Assembly (NCBI GenBank): GCA_964195155.1
Contig: CAXMOP010000068.1
Span: forward strand, 1 to 43,276
Reading direction: 5' to 3'
Length of the DNA: 43,276 nt
From: JACZST01 sp964195155
GTDB taxonomy: Bacteria > Actinomycetota > Acidimicrobiia > Spongiisociales > UBA5794
Below, piece by piece: positions 1 to 8,441 of the stretch (position 1 is the first letter of the stretch; the number at the start of each line of letters is the position of its first letter). The notes below the pieces were generated by a model, which saw nothing but the letters and a program-made list of their open reading frames with translations, was not told the DNA's origin and searched no databases. Made by a program: the position numbers and the translations under genes.

Positions 1-82
1 AAAGAGACGGTTCGCCAAAGCCGAAGTCCCCGCCATGGTGAACGGTCGCGCGGGGTTGCGACGCCTGCCTCGGAGGGGCTGC

Positions 83-214
83 TTCCTTGCCTCCCCCTCA
101 GGGGGAGGTGCCGAGCGCCAGCGAGGCGGAGGGGGTCAAGGCGCATTCGCGACCACGGCTTGACCCCCCTCCCAGCCTGCGGCGGGACTCCCCCCTGAGG
201 GGGGAGCAAAGAGA
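83..214. repeat. 132-bp triple-hairpin palindromic repeat, full copy 1
   Basis: Three nested inverted repeats are visible: a left hairpin with arms 90-97 and 101-108 around a TCA loop, a central pair GGAGGGGGTCAA (128-139) with TTGACCCCCCTCC (160-172), and a right hairpin with arms 188-195 and 199-206 around a TGA loop. A near-identical full copy lies at 8281-8414 and a right-half copy at 8121-8186, all in the same orientation. It encodes nothing obvious and resembles a REP/BIME or MITE-like dispersed element. Confidence 0.75.
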
Positions 215-299
215 AGGCTGCGACGGTGAGAACCCGATCGTCGCACTGTCGCGAAATGCGACAGCCATGGGGGAGGCAGCGTTCTCCATTCCGCGGGCC

Positions 300-660
300 C
301 GTAGCGGTCATAGAGAAACCCCGAGGGAGTTTGGCTTGCGCCTCACCCTCTCGGGGCTCTCAGTGAAGTGTTTTACCACTTCGGTGTCGTCGGTCCCGGC
401 CGAAGCCGTTTCCTCGGACCATCCTCCCGGAACCTGGGCTGTCCCGTTCAGATGTGGAGGCCGCCTCCGAGGAGCCGACCCTCCCGTCCAGTGCCCGACC
501 GGAGTCGGTAGCCCTGAACCCCCTTCCAACCCGCTTCCCGGCGGCGAACCGCCGATACCGGTGGCCCGAAGGCCTGTCTTCCGGGCGCTCGTTCGGCCGA
601 AGCCTTCCGAGCAATCGCGAAGGTACGCAACCAAGGGGGGCATCGTCAACCTGAAGCCGT
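300..660 (-). ncRNA. candidate structured RNA, family not recognised
   Basis: Read on the minus strand this stretch has an unusual density of hairpins capped by UUCG: GGCC-UUCG-GGCC (plus positions 563-574), CGGCGG-UUCG-CCGCCG (539-554), GGC-UUCG-GCC at 595-604 and again at 398-407, the latter inside a GGTCC/GGACC stem (392-396 with 416-420). A further long stem pairs 312-315 and 319-325 with 350-360, and GAAGTG (365-370) pairs with CACTTC (377-382). I found no RNase P, tmRNA, SRP or common riboswitch signature. Ends and strand are inferred from the tetraloops only. Confidence 0.3.
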
Positions 661-807
661 GATCGCTTTTCGCGTATTACGAAAGATTTTGCCGAACCGA
701 GGGCGAGGAGGGATGTGATGCGTGTTACGGGACTCGTGTTCGGCTCGCAGCTCGCGACTCGCGACTTCAATAGTTACATTCGTGTGGTTCGTGTCACACC
801 CCTGCCG

Positions 808-813
808 TATAGT
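808..813 (+). promoter_or_regulatory. -10 box TATAGT of the AdnAB operon
   Basis: TATAGT ends 6 bases before the ATG at 820, so transcription would begin at or next to the start codon (leaderless mRNA). No Shine-Dalgarno sequence is present and the -35 region is weak. Confidence 0.6.
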
Positions 814-819
814 CAAACC

Positions 820-1614
820 ATGACCGCCGATACCACAACAGATCGAACGGACGAGTACCGCCTGACATCGCTGTCCCCCAGCCGGGCCAGCGACTTCAAG
901 CGCTGCCCTCAGCTGTTCAAGTTCACCTCGATCGACCGGATCGAGACGCCCCCGAACGTCTATCAGGCGCGGGGCACCACCGCCCACCTGGCGCTGGAGC
1001 GACTCTTCGATCTCCCGGCGAATGAGCGGACCGCAGAGCAGTTGTATGACCTCTTCCGCGAGGCATGGCAAGAGCTGAAGCCGGTCGAGTACCCGGAGTT
1101 GTTCCCCGAGGAATCCGACGAGCGACAGTGGGGCATCGAAAGCCTCGAGATCCTCTCCAACTACCTCAAGGTGGAAGACCCCACCGCCTTCGAGCCGCTT
1201 GCCAGAGAGCTCGACATGACCCAGGAGGTTGGGTCAATGACGATCCGCGGCATCCTGGACCGGATGGAGGAGACACCCGAGGGCCTGGTGATCACCGACT
1301 ACAAGACCGGAAAGGCGCCGCCACAGCGCTACGCCCTTCCCGCGTTCTTTGCCCTGAAGATCTACGCCCTGCTCACCCGTATTCGGGAAGGGCGAACCCC
1401 CGACTTCCTCAGGCTGATCTACCTGAACGGTCCCACCGTCTACGAAATCCCGGTCAACGACCAGCAGCTCGACGCGGTAGGGCGCCAGCTGACCGCGCTA
1501 TGGACGGCAATCGAGCGGGCGATCGACAACGACCGGTTCCCGACGCGTACCGGCCCGCTGTGCGATTACTGCGCCTATCGGGACATCTGTCCGGCATTTG
1601 CAGCGGAGGCTTGA
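820..1614 (+). CDS. RecB/Cas4-like PD-(D/E)XK nuclease with Fe-S cysteines
   Basis: A 264-residue single-domain exonuclease-like protein of the RecB/AddB/Cas4 family (PDDEXK_1 type). The core is visible: His56 in TTAHLALE, Asp147 in GILDR, and Asp160-x-Lys162 in ITDYKTGK. Four cysteines, C29 in KRCPQLF and C248, C251, C257 in CDYCAYRDIC, have the C-xn-C-x2-C-x5-C layout that holds a 4Fe-4S cluster in AddB and Cas4. No helicase motifs are present. The frame extends upstream to 715, but ATG 820 is preferred because TATAGT sits 6 bases before it. It is the first gene of the operon ending in adnA-adnB, so a role in DNA-end processing is likely; the exact substrate is unknown. There is no cas1 or CRISPR nearby, which argues against a spacer-acquisition Cas4. 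Confidence 0.85.
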   Translation: MTADTTTDRTDEYRLTSLSPSRASDFKRCPQLFKFTSIDRIETPPNVYQARGTTAHLALERLFDLPANERTAEQLYDLFREAWQELKPVEYPELFPEESDERQWGIESLEILSNYLKVEDPTAFEPLARELDMTQEVGSMTIRGILDRMEETPEGLVITDYKTGKAPPQRYALPAFFALKIYALLTRIREGRTPDFLRLIYLNGPTVYEIPVNDQQLDAVGRQLTALWTAIERAIDNDRFPTRTGPLCDYCAYRDICPAFAAEA

Positions 1615-2062
1615 CCTGGCAACGACGGTGTGGACCATCGGCCATGGGGCAGGATCGTTCACCGACCTCGAGCAGCGAATCGCGCGGTTCGGGATCTCGG
1701 TGCTTGTGGACGTTCGATCGGAGCCTTACTCGCGGCACGCCCCGGACTTCACCAAGCGCCGACTCGAGCTGCTCTGTGAAGAGGCCGGCATCGGATACCG
1801 TTGGCTCGGAGCCACGCTGGGCGGCAAGTCGGACAGCGGTCCCGTGGGGCCGGAACGCCCGGGTTTCCAAGATTCGATCAGCGACCTGAGCGAGCTCGCC
1901 GACACCGCTCCAACGGTGATTCTCTGTGCCGAGCTCGAGCCAGGCGCATGTCATCGCTCTACGGTGGTTGGCGCGGCACTGCACGATCGCGGTGTGGAGG
2001 TCATCCACATCGTCGGCGACGGATCGAGCCGCCCCCACGAGCCCACCCTGCCGTTCTCATGA
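1598..2062 (+). CDS. DUF488 family protein
   Basis: A protein of about 145-154 residues matching the DUF488 pattern: an N-terminal V-W-T-I-G-H-G segment, the middle VDVRSEPYSRHAPDF, and the C-terminal CAELEPGACHR followed by a Rossmann-like strand ending in H. The family has no established biochemical function; the conserved Cys/His/Arg in CHR suggests a binding or catalytic site. The given start is a TTG that overlaps the preceding gene; GTG at 1628 is an equally good choice, because family members usually begin just before the T-I-G-H motif. Its stop overlaps the adnA start (ATGA at 2059-2062), so it is translationally coupled to the helicase-nuclease genes. Function in this operon is unknown. 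Confidence 0.8.
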   Translation: MQRRLDLATTVWTIGHGAGSFTDLEQRIARFGISVLVDVRSEPYSRHAPDFTKRRLELLCEEAGIGYRWLGATLGGKSDSGPVGPERPGFQDSISDLSELADTAPTVILCAELEPGACHRSTVVGAALHDRGVEVIHIVGDGSSRPHEPTLPFS

Positions 2063-5013
2063 CCGCCGATGAAATCCGCATCTCGCCAGACGAGTGGCCG
2101 GATCACATCGCGAGAACGGATGGGCCGCAGCTCATCGTCGGCGGCCCCGGTACCGGCAAAACCGAGTTTCTGGTTCGTCGAGCCAAGACGCTCATTGAAG
2201 CCGGGGACGGCGCGAAGCTGCTGATCGTCACGTTCTCCCGTCGTGGCGCATCCGATCTCGATACCCGCATCAGCGACGCCGTCGGTCGTTCGATGCCGGC
2301 GGTCGACGTGACCACGTATCACGCTTTCGCCCGACGGTTGCTGGAGACTCATGCGCCGGCACTCGGCTGGGACCGCCCCCCGGAGGTGCTGCCCGGCCCC
2401 GATCAAAAGCGGCTCATTGGAGCGTTGCTGGCCGAGGAGGACCCGTCTCACTGGGCGCTCCCCTATCGCGAGCTATTGGGAACCAGGACCTTCGCCGACG
2501 AGGTGACCGATTTCGTCTTGCGATGCCGTGAGCAGCTGATCGATTCGGAGGGCTTGGCCAAACTCGACCGCGATGACTGGCGCGGCCTGCCGAAGTTCCT
2601 CGAACGCTACGACCGCGAACTGCACGACCGCCGCGTGCTCGACTACGGCACGCTCCTATCCGAAGCGGTCGCCATCCTCGAGGCCGACATCCTCGATCGG
2701 CTCGACGCCCAGTACGGCTACCTGCTCGTCGATGAATATCAGGACACCACGCACGCTCAGGCGACGCTGCTCGAGCGACTGACCAACCGCCACCGCAACA
2801 TCACCGCAGTCGGCGATCCGTATCAATCGATCTACAGCTTCCGCGGGGCCGAACTCGAGAACGTCGCCTCGTTTCGGGCACAGTTCACCGATGCCGCGGG
2901 GAATCCGGCAACTCGCATCGTTCTCAGCACATCACACCGCGTACCACGCGAAATTCTCGACGCCGCGGTCCGGGTTACTGCCCACGAGCTCCCCGGTGCG
3001 GCAGGAAAGGTGGTTGCCTCCCCCGGCGAAGGCTCGGTCGAAACCTATCGCTTCGAGCAGCAGGTACAAGAAGCAGAGTGGATCGGCTCCGAGATCGAAC
3101 GGCTCCACCTGGAACAGCGGATTCCCTACGAGAGGATCGCGGTGTTCACCCGCTCCAAACGACGTTTCCTCGGGCCCCTCTCTCGGGCTCTCGAGCGGCG
3201 CGGTATCCCGCACGACCGCCCCGACGCACGGCTCATCGATCAGCCTGCCGTGCGCTTCACGCTCGATGTCGTGATCGCGGCCACCGACCAATCCGCCGAG
3301 CAAGAGCTCGCAGTGCGTCGAGTCCTGCTCGGCCCGCTGTTCCGCATGCCTCTCGCTCGTCTGCGAGAGATCGAGCGGGACCGGCTGCGACGGTCCTGGT
3401 CATGGTCCGAGGCGATCTGGGAGCTGGTCCCGGGCGGCGCACCGCTCGCCGGATTCCTCCGGGACGCATCGTGGGCTACCGATGTGCCGGCGTCGGTGGG
3501 GCTGTGGAATCTGTGGTCGACACTTCCCCAGATCCACGAGATGGTGGCCGACCCTCAGGCTGAGGCGCATCGCGCGGCATGGTCGTCGCTCTCGCAGGTA
3601 CTGGGACGCTGGAACGATCGGGAACCGGATGGAACGTTGGAGGACTATCGCCGGTTCTCCGAAGCGGATGAGTTCGAGGCCAGCCCGCTGCTTGCGTACC
3701 AGGCCTCCGATCAAGACCGGGTCACCCTCACCACCTTGCATCAGTCGAAGGGGCTCGAGTTCGATGTCGTGTTCATCGCCGACGCCGTAGAAGGGGTCTT
3801 TCCGGATCTCCGCTCTCGCGATTCTCTGCTGAACACGAGGCATCTCCAACCGTCGCTGCCGACCGACACCCCCGGATACCTCAGGTTCCGTCTCGACGAG
3901 GAACGGCGCCTCGCCTATACCGCAATGACCAGAGCCACACGGCGCGTGGTGTGGACCGCCACCGATTCCGGCTATGACGAGGGCTCCGGCATCCCCAGTC
4001 GCTTCCTCGCCCTCGCCGCGGGCACCGGTTCGATCGAGGAGGCGGCGCAGCGTCCTCCGATGCGGACGAAAGCGATTACCCCGCGTGAGGCGGAGAGTGC
4101 CATGCGTCGCAGCCTCGTCGACCCGGCCGCCGCGCCTTCCGAACGACTTGCTGCCGCGTTGGTGCTCGCCGGTGGTGCTGCCCACGGCCTCCGCGACCCG
4201 GTGGAATTCGCCGGATACCTCCCACCGGGCCCAAGCAACGGGATCGTTGGAGACGAGTTCCACCTGTCTCCGAGCCAGGCCGACGCCTACGAGAAGTGCC
4301 CGCGCCGATACGTGTTTGGGCGGCGGCTGGGCATTGGCGACAGCGACAGCCTGTATGCCGCGTTTGGAACGATCATCCACGATGTGCTCGAGGCCGTGGA
4401 GTCAAAGGCCACCGAACGCGGCGACCGCCATGCCGGCCTCGGTGAGGCACTCGACGAGCTCGACCGGCAACTCAGCCCGGGGCAATTCGGGGGAGGTCCT
4501 TTCGACGCGGCCTGGCGAGAACGAGGGAGGGCGGCCCTCACCGAGCTCTATGAGAACTGGCCGTCGGGTGGCGACCCGGTTGCCCATGAGCACGACCTGG
4601 AGCTGGAGCACGGCGGCGCACCGTGGGTGGGTCGCGCCGATCGGATCGAGGCCCGCGACGGCGGACTCGTGGTGATCGACTACAAGACCTCGAAGAGCCC
4701 GATGACGAAGGCTGAAGCACAGTCGTCGCTCCAGCTCGGCTTCTACGTGCTGGCCGCCCGCCACGACGCCGGGCTCGGCGCCATCGGCCTCGTCGACCAG
4801 GCGGAATTGTGGTACCCCCTCGCACGATCGGGAATCGCGGTGCTGCCTTTCGACCCCGCCGAGCTCGATGGGGTGGGGGAGCGAATGAGCGCCGTCGCCG
4901 AGGGCATCGGCGTCGAAGACTGGGAGCCCCGCCCGAACGACGATTGCCCCCGCTGCCCGGTCCGTTTCGTGTGCCAGGCGCGGCCCGAAGGCAAGGAGGC
5001 GTTCTCCGGATGA
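2059..5013 (+). CDS. adnA: AdnA-like helicase-nuclease (UvrD motor plus RecB-like nuclease)
   Basis: A 984-residue protein joining an N-terminal UvrD/SF1A motor to a C-terminal RecB-family nuclease, the architecture of mycobacterial AdnA. Motor motifs: Walker A GGPGTGKT (28-35), Walker B DEYQDT (from D225), GDPYQSIYSFRG, HQSKGLEF (from H561) and AYTAMTRAT. Nuclease: Asp861 in GRADR, Asp874-x-Lys876 in IDYKTSK, and cysteines C747, C963, C966, C972 in the Fe-S arrangement. AdnAB heterodimers unwind and resect DNA double-strand ends in mycobacteria, where adnA also precedes adnB. ATG 2059 overlaps the DUF488 stop; the frame stays open upstream to 1801, but that part is antisense-like shadow of DUF488. 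Slightly shorter than the usual 1050 or so residues. Confidence 0.9.
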   Translation: MTADEIRISPDEWPDHIARTDGPQLIVGGPGTGKTEFLVRRAKTLIEAGDGAKLLIVTFSRRGASDLDTRISDAVGRSMPAVDVTTYHAFARRLLETHAPALGWDRPPEVLPGPDQKRLIGALLAEEDPSHWALPYRELLGTRTFADEVTDFVLRCREQLIDSEGLAKLDRDDWRGLPKFLERYDRELHDRRVLDYGTLLSEAVAILEADILDRLDAQYGYLLVDEYQDTTHAQATLLERLTNRHRNITAVGDPYQSIYSFRGAELENVASFRAQFTDAAGNPATRIVLSTSHRVPREILDAAVRVTAHELPGAAGKVVASPGEGSVETYRFEQQVQEAEWIGSEIERLHLEQRIPYERIAVFTRSKRRFLGPLSRALERRGIPHDRPDARLIDQPAVRFTLDVVIAATDQSAEQELAVRRVLLGPLFRMPLARLREIERDRLRRSWSWSEAIWELVPGGAPLAGFLRDASWATDVPASVGLWNLWSTLPQIHEMVADPQAEAHRAAWSSLSQVLGRWNDREPDGTLEDYRRFSEADEFEASPLLAYQASDQDRVTLTTLHQSKGLEFDVVFIADAVEGVFPDLRSRDSLLNTRHLQPSLPTDTPGYLRFRLDEERRLAYTAMTRATRRVVWTATDSGYDEGSGIPSRFLALAAGTGSIEEAAQRPPMRTKAITPREAESAMRRSLVDPAAAPSERLAAALVLAGGAAHGLRDPVEFAGYLPPGPSNGIVGDEFHLSPSQADAYEKCPRRYVFGRRLGIGDSDSLYAAFGTIIHDVLEAVESKATERGDRHAGLGEALDELDRQLSPGQFGGGPFDAAWRERGRAALTELYENWPSGGDPVAHEHDLELEHGGAPWVGRADRIEARDGGLVVIDYKTSKSPMTKAEAQSSLQLGFYVLAARHDAGLGAIGLVDQAELWYPLARSGIAVLPFDPAELDGVGERMSAVAEGIGVEDWEPRPNDDCPRCPVRFVCQARPEGKEAFSG

Positions 5014-8000
5014 AGATCGTTCCCACCTCCGAACAGCAGGCCATCATCGATCACCCGCTCGCCCCGCTTCGGGTGGCTGCGGGAGCCGGGACGGGAAAGA
5101 CCACAACGATCGTCATGCGCCTGGGCGCGCTGATCGAGGCCGGGATCGAGCCGGAGGAAGCCCTTGGCCTCACGTTCACGAACAAGGCCGCCGAAGAGCT
5201 CGCCGACCGCCTTCGCCAGCGCCTTCCCGATCTCGCCGGAAGCGGGCGCGAGATCGCGGTAACGACGTACCACGGATTTGCCTACGGGCTTCTCGAGGAG
5301 TTCGGGGCCATCGTCGGCATGGAACGGGGCACCGGCGTCATCGGACCCGGGTTCCAGCGTCAGCTCATCGATGAAGCACTCGCCGAGGGGAGTTATCGGG
5401 CGCTCGACCTCACCTGGCCGTCGGGGCTGGTGAACTATGCGGCCGCACTGACCCGGCAGCTCGGCGACAACCTGCTCACCACTGCGGATCTCCTCGACGC
5501 GGCGCCGGACCTGCCGGATCCGGTGTGGGCAAAACGGCTGGAGCTGGTGTCGATCGCCGACGCGTACCAGACGGCCAAGAGCCGATTCGGTGTCGTCGAT
5601 TACGCCGATCTCATCTTCCTGGCGCACCGTCTGGTTACCCAGCACCCCGAGCTGGCGGAGCGTATCCGCGGCCGATACCGCGCTGTGCTCCTCGACGAAT
5701 ACCAGGACACCGATCCCGCCCAGCGTCGGCTGATGCTCGCAATCTTTGGCAACGGATTCCCGATCACGGCGGTGGGCGACAGCGACCAGACGATCTATGA
5801 GTGGCGCGGTGCCTCGCTGCAGAATTTCGCGGGTTTCCCGGCACACTTTCCCGACGAGCATGGCGAGCCCGCCGCCACACTGCCGCTGACCCGCAACCGG
5901 AGATCCGATCGGGTGATCCTCGACCTGGCGAATCGGATCCGAGAGGAGATCCACGGTGCAGATTCCTTCGCGCCGTTGGTGCCGATCGACACCGCAGCGT
6001 CCGGAACCGTCGAAGTGGCCTGGCTGCGAACCGAGGCCGACGAGGCGGCCTGGATCGCCGATCGCGTCGTCGCGGCAAACACCGCCGAACCCGGCCATGG
6101 CATTCCCTGGAGTGAGATGGCCATCCTTTTTCGGAAGAACCGTCACATCGGGCCGGTTCGTGACGCGCTGCTCGACGCCGGGGTCCCGATCCAGGTCGTG
6201 TCTCTGGGGGGGCTGCTCGACGTGCCGGAGGTTGCGGAGCTCCATGCCTGGCTGCGGATCCTGTATGACCCGGACGATTCGGCAGCGCTGGCTCGCATCT
6301 TGCTCGGGAGCAAGTTCCGGCTCGGCCTCGGCGATCTGGCGCCGCTGTCGCTGTGGGTACGGGCCCATCGCGACGTCGAGCGACGCGACGACGAGCCTCG
6401 GCTTGCGATTCTCGAGGCAATCGAGCAGCTCGAAGCGGTCGATGGGCTCAGCCGGGAAGCGGTGGTGCGCCTGGAGCGCTTCCGGGCCCTGTACCGGGTT
6501 CTGCTGATCGCAGCGCAGGGCGAGTCGCTCGTCGAGTTGTCACGGCACATCCTGGGCGAGCTCGAGGCGTGGACCGAGATCGACGCCATGGAGGACCACG
6601 CCGCGTTGAGCGCCCGCCTCAACCTGTACCGTTTCCTCGACCTGACCGAGTCATGGAGCCCGCTCGAAGGGCGCCCCTCGCTCGGAGCCTTCCTCGGATA
6701 TCTCGCGCTGCTCACCGACGAACGCGTCGTCGACGAACTCGACACTGCCACCGTTTCCTCAGAAGAGGCGGTATCGCTGCTCACGGTGCACCGAGCGAAG
6801 GGGCTCGAATGGGACATGGTCATCCTGCCGGCCGTCACCAAAGGGACCTTCCCCGCATACTCCCAGGGTTTCGACAACCCGATCGAAAAGGCGGAGCTCG
6901 TCCCGTACCGACTGCGGATCGACGCCGATGCGATCGCTGACCTGAGCCAGGCCGCGACCGACAAGGAACGCAAGGCGCTCCTCTCAGAGCGTCACCGGGC
7001 CAGTGAGTGGCGAACCGCGTATGTCGCGGTGACCAGAGCCCGTCACCGGCTGATCGTCACCGGATCGTTCTGGGCCGAGGGCAAGACCGCGCGGAAAGTC
7101 TCCGATCTGTGGGAGTTGACGAAAGCATTCGCCAACGCCGAGCAGGTCGTGGAGGCGGCGGGTGACCGGCCGGTACCGCCGGCGGATCGCGGCGGAGCCG
7201 GCAGCCCAGACCCGCTTTTCGGGGACGGCGGCTGGGAGGCGGCGCTCCGGGCCGCTGCCGAACCGGGCTGGCTCGAAGGGTATGCGGAGCATGCGGACGC
7301 TGCCGGTGAGGCCGCCACTGCGCTCCAACTCGAACTCGATGCAATGCCGGAGCCGGTCGAGCAGGCAGGCGACGAGCCGGCAGTCACCTCGGTAACCGGG
7401 TTGGTCACCATGGCACGGTGCCCGCTGCGATACCGCTGGGCCACCGTCGACCGGCTGCCGCTGCGCCCGTCGGCGGCGAGGAGGCGCGGTGTCGACTTCC
7501 ACCGCAAGGTCGAAATGCACAATCTGGGCAAAGTGCCGCTGACCGATATCGATGGCGAGGTTTATGACATCGTCGGAGAGGGCTCGGCGACACCATCGTC
7601 GCGCAAACCGTTCGACGTGTTCCTCGAATCGCGCTTTGGTGAGGAACGGCCGAGGTTCACCGAGACGCCGATCCAGCTCCGCATCGGCGAAACTCGGATC
7701 AGGGGCAGGATCGACGCGGTCTACGAGGCCGATCCCGGCACCTGGGAGATCGTCGACTACAAGTCGGGGCGTCCCGCGAACGACGAAGACCTGGACGTGC
7801 AACTTCAGGCATACGCCCTCGCTGCGGTCGACGGAGCCATTGCCCGGGATGTCCCGGAGCATCTCACCGTCACGTTCGCCTTCTTCGGTGGCGATGAGTA
7901 CGCCGAACGATCGTTCGAGGCCGACGACGAATGGCTGGCATCGGCGAGAAGCCGGGTGGAGACCCTCGTTGAGAAGATCGAGGATGAGGATTTCGCGCCA

Positions 8001-8087
8001 ACGCCCTCAGAGCAATGCCACCGCTGCGATTTCCTGGCCTTCTGCGAAGCCGGCCAGGCATTCGTCAAAGCCTCTCCCTCCCCCTGA
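5010..8087 (+). CDS. adnB: AdnB-like helicase-nuclease (UvrD motor plus RecB-like nuclease)
   Basis: A 1025-residue partner with the same two-part plan as the preceding protein. Motor: Walker A GAGTGKTT (25-32), motif Ia TFTNKAAEEL, Walker B DEYQDTDPAQ (from D229), GDSDQTIYEWRG, HRAKGLEWD (from H594), AYVAVTRARHR. Nuclease: Asp902 in GRIDAVYE, Asp916-x-Lys918 in IVDYKSGR, with cysteines C804, C1003, C1006, C1012. The start overlaps the adnA stop (ATGA) and is preceded by AAGGAGG at 4993-4999. Both subunits keep complete motor and nuclease motifs, as in mycobacterial AdnAB and unlike AddAB, where one motor is inactive. Assignment of A versus B rests on gene order. Last gene of the operon. Confidence 0.9.
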   Translation: MKIVPTSEQQAIIDHPLAPLRVAAGAGTGKTTTIVMRLGALIEAGIEPEEALGLTFTNKAAEELADRLRQRLPDLAGSGREIAVTTYHGFAYGLLEEFGAIVGMERGTGVIGPGFQRQLIDEALAEGSYRALDLTWPSGLVNYAAALTRQLGDNLLTTADLLDAAPDLPDPVWAKRLELVSIADAYQTAKSRFGVVDYADLIFLAHRLVTQHPELAERIRGRYRAVLLDEYQDTDPAQRRLMLAIFGNGFPITAVGDSDQTIYEWRGASLQNFAGFPAHFPDEHGEPAATLPLTRNRRSDRVILDLANRIREEIHGADSFAPLVPIDTAASGTVEVAWLRTEADEAAWIADRVVAANTAEPGHGIPWSEMAILFRKNRHIGPVRDALLDAGVPIQVVSLGGLLDVPEVAELHAWLRILYDPDDSAALARILLGSKFRLGLGDLAPLSLWVRAHRDVERRDDEPRLAILEAIEQLEAVDGLSREAVVRLERFRALYRVLLIAAQGESLVELSRHILGELEAWTEIDAMEDHAALSARLNLYRFLDLTESWSPLEGRPSLGAFLGYLALLTDERVVDELDTATVSSEEAVSLLTVHRAKGLEWDMVILPAVTKGTFPAYSQGFDNPIEKAELVPYRLRIDADAIADLSQAATDKERKALLSERHRASEWRTAYVAVTRARHRLIVTGSFWAEGKTARKVSDLWELTKAFANAEQVVEAAGDRPVPPADRGGAGSPDPLFGDGGWEAALRAAAEPGWLEGYAEHADAAGEAATALQLELDAMPEPVEQAGDEPAVTSVTGLVTMARCPLRYRWATVDRLPLRPSAARRRGVDFHRKVEMHNLGKVPLTDIDGEVYDIVGEGSATPSSRKPFDVFLESRFGEERPRFTETPIQLRIGETRIRGRIDAVYEADPGTWEIVDYKSGRPANDEDLDVQLQAYALAAVDGAIARDVPEHLTVTFAFFGGDEYAERSFEADDEWLASARSRVETLVEKIEDEDFAPTPSEQCHRCDFLAFCEAGQAFVKASPSP

Positions 8088-8120
8088 TACGCAGTACGAG
8101 CTACGCAATACTGACCGATC

Positions 8121-8186
8121 GCGACCACGCCTTGACCCCCCTCCCCTCCCTACGGTCGGGACTCCCCCCTGAGGGGGGAGCAAAGA
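8121..8186. repeat. palindromic repeat, right-half copy
   Basis: Matches the right half of the element at 83-214, from GCGACCACG through the TTGACCCCCCTCCC arm and the CTCCCCCCTGAGGGGGGAG hairpin to GCAAAGA. The left half is missing. Confidence 0.7.
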
Positions 8187-8280
8187 AAAGGGCTCGTGAC
8201 CACCGGTTCCACCACCCTCTCCTCTTGCGACTTCCTTGCCTCCCCCTCAGGTGTTGGGTTGCGCGAGAGGAGCGAGGCGA

Positions 8281-8414
8281 CTTCCTTGCCTCCCCCTCAG
8301 GGGGAGGTGCCGAGCGCAGCGAGGCGGAGGGGGTCAAACCGCTGTCGCGACCCACGCCTTGACCCCCCTCCCCGCCTTGCGGCGGGACTCCCCTCTGAGG
8401 GGGGAGCAAAGAGA
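8281..8414. repeat. 132-bp triple-hairpin palindromic repeat, full copy 2
   Basis: Near-identical to 83-214 along its whole length, including CCTCCCCCTCAGGGGGAGG, the GGAGGGGGTCAA/TTGACCCCCCTCCC central pair and the right hairpin. A second copy of its first 20 bases sits just upstream at 8231-8250, as if two copies had been joined with a deletion. Confidence 0.75.
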
Positions 8415-8441
8415 GGAGGAGAAACCCGGAGGGGTCAACGT

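Larger units (their letters stand above)
1..819. other. gene-free left edge
   Basis: No open frame here looks like a protein: the candidates on both strands are compositionally odd, lack recognisable motifs and run through repeats. What is present is a palindromic repeat (83-214), a perfect 7-bp hairpin (CTGTCGC at 246-252 with GCGACAG at 258-264), a minus-strand stretch with several UUCG-loop hairpins (about 300-660), a short run of GCGACTC repeats near 741-765, and the promoter of the nuclease operon just before 820. Confidence 0.6.
8088..8441. other. gene-free gap filled with palindromic repeats
   Basis: Between adnB and the convergent dtd gene this gap is almost entirely repeat: a right-half element (8121-8186), an isolated 20-base left-arm copy (8231-8250), and a full element (8281-8414). 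No terminator with a T-tract is seen; the GC-rich hairpins themselves may stop transcription. Confidence 0.6.

Noticed and set aside
300..660. RNase P RNA, tmRNA or SRP RNA
   Set aside because: Conserved core words of each (GAGGAAAGTC and ACAGAA for RNase P, the tRNA-like end of tmRNA, the GGAAG SRP loop context) are not found together.
87..662. 191-codon open frame at the left edge
   Set aside because: It runs through the palindromic repeat and the hairpin-rich segment and has no protein-like pattern.
820..1614. CRISPR-type Cas4
   Set aside because: The fold and cysteines fit Cas4, but there is no cas1, cas2 or array, and the gene is coupled to AdnAB.
4743..6368. 541-codon minus-strand open frame
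   Set aside because: Fully antisense to adnB, with no recognisable domain; long antisense frames are expected in GC-rich coding DNA.
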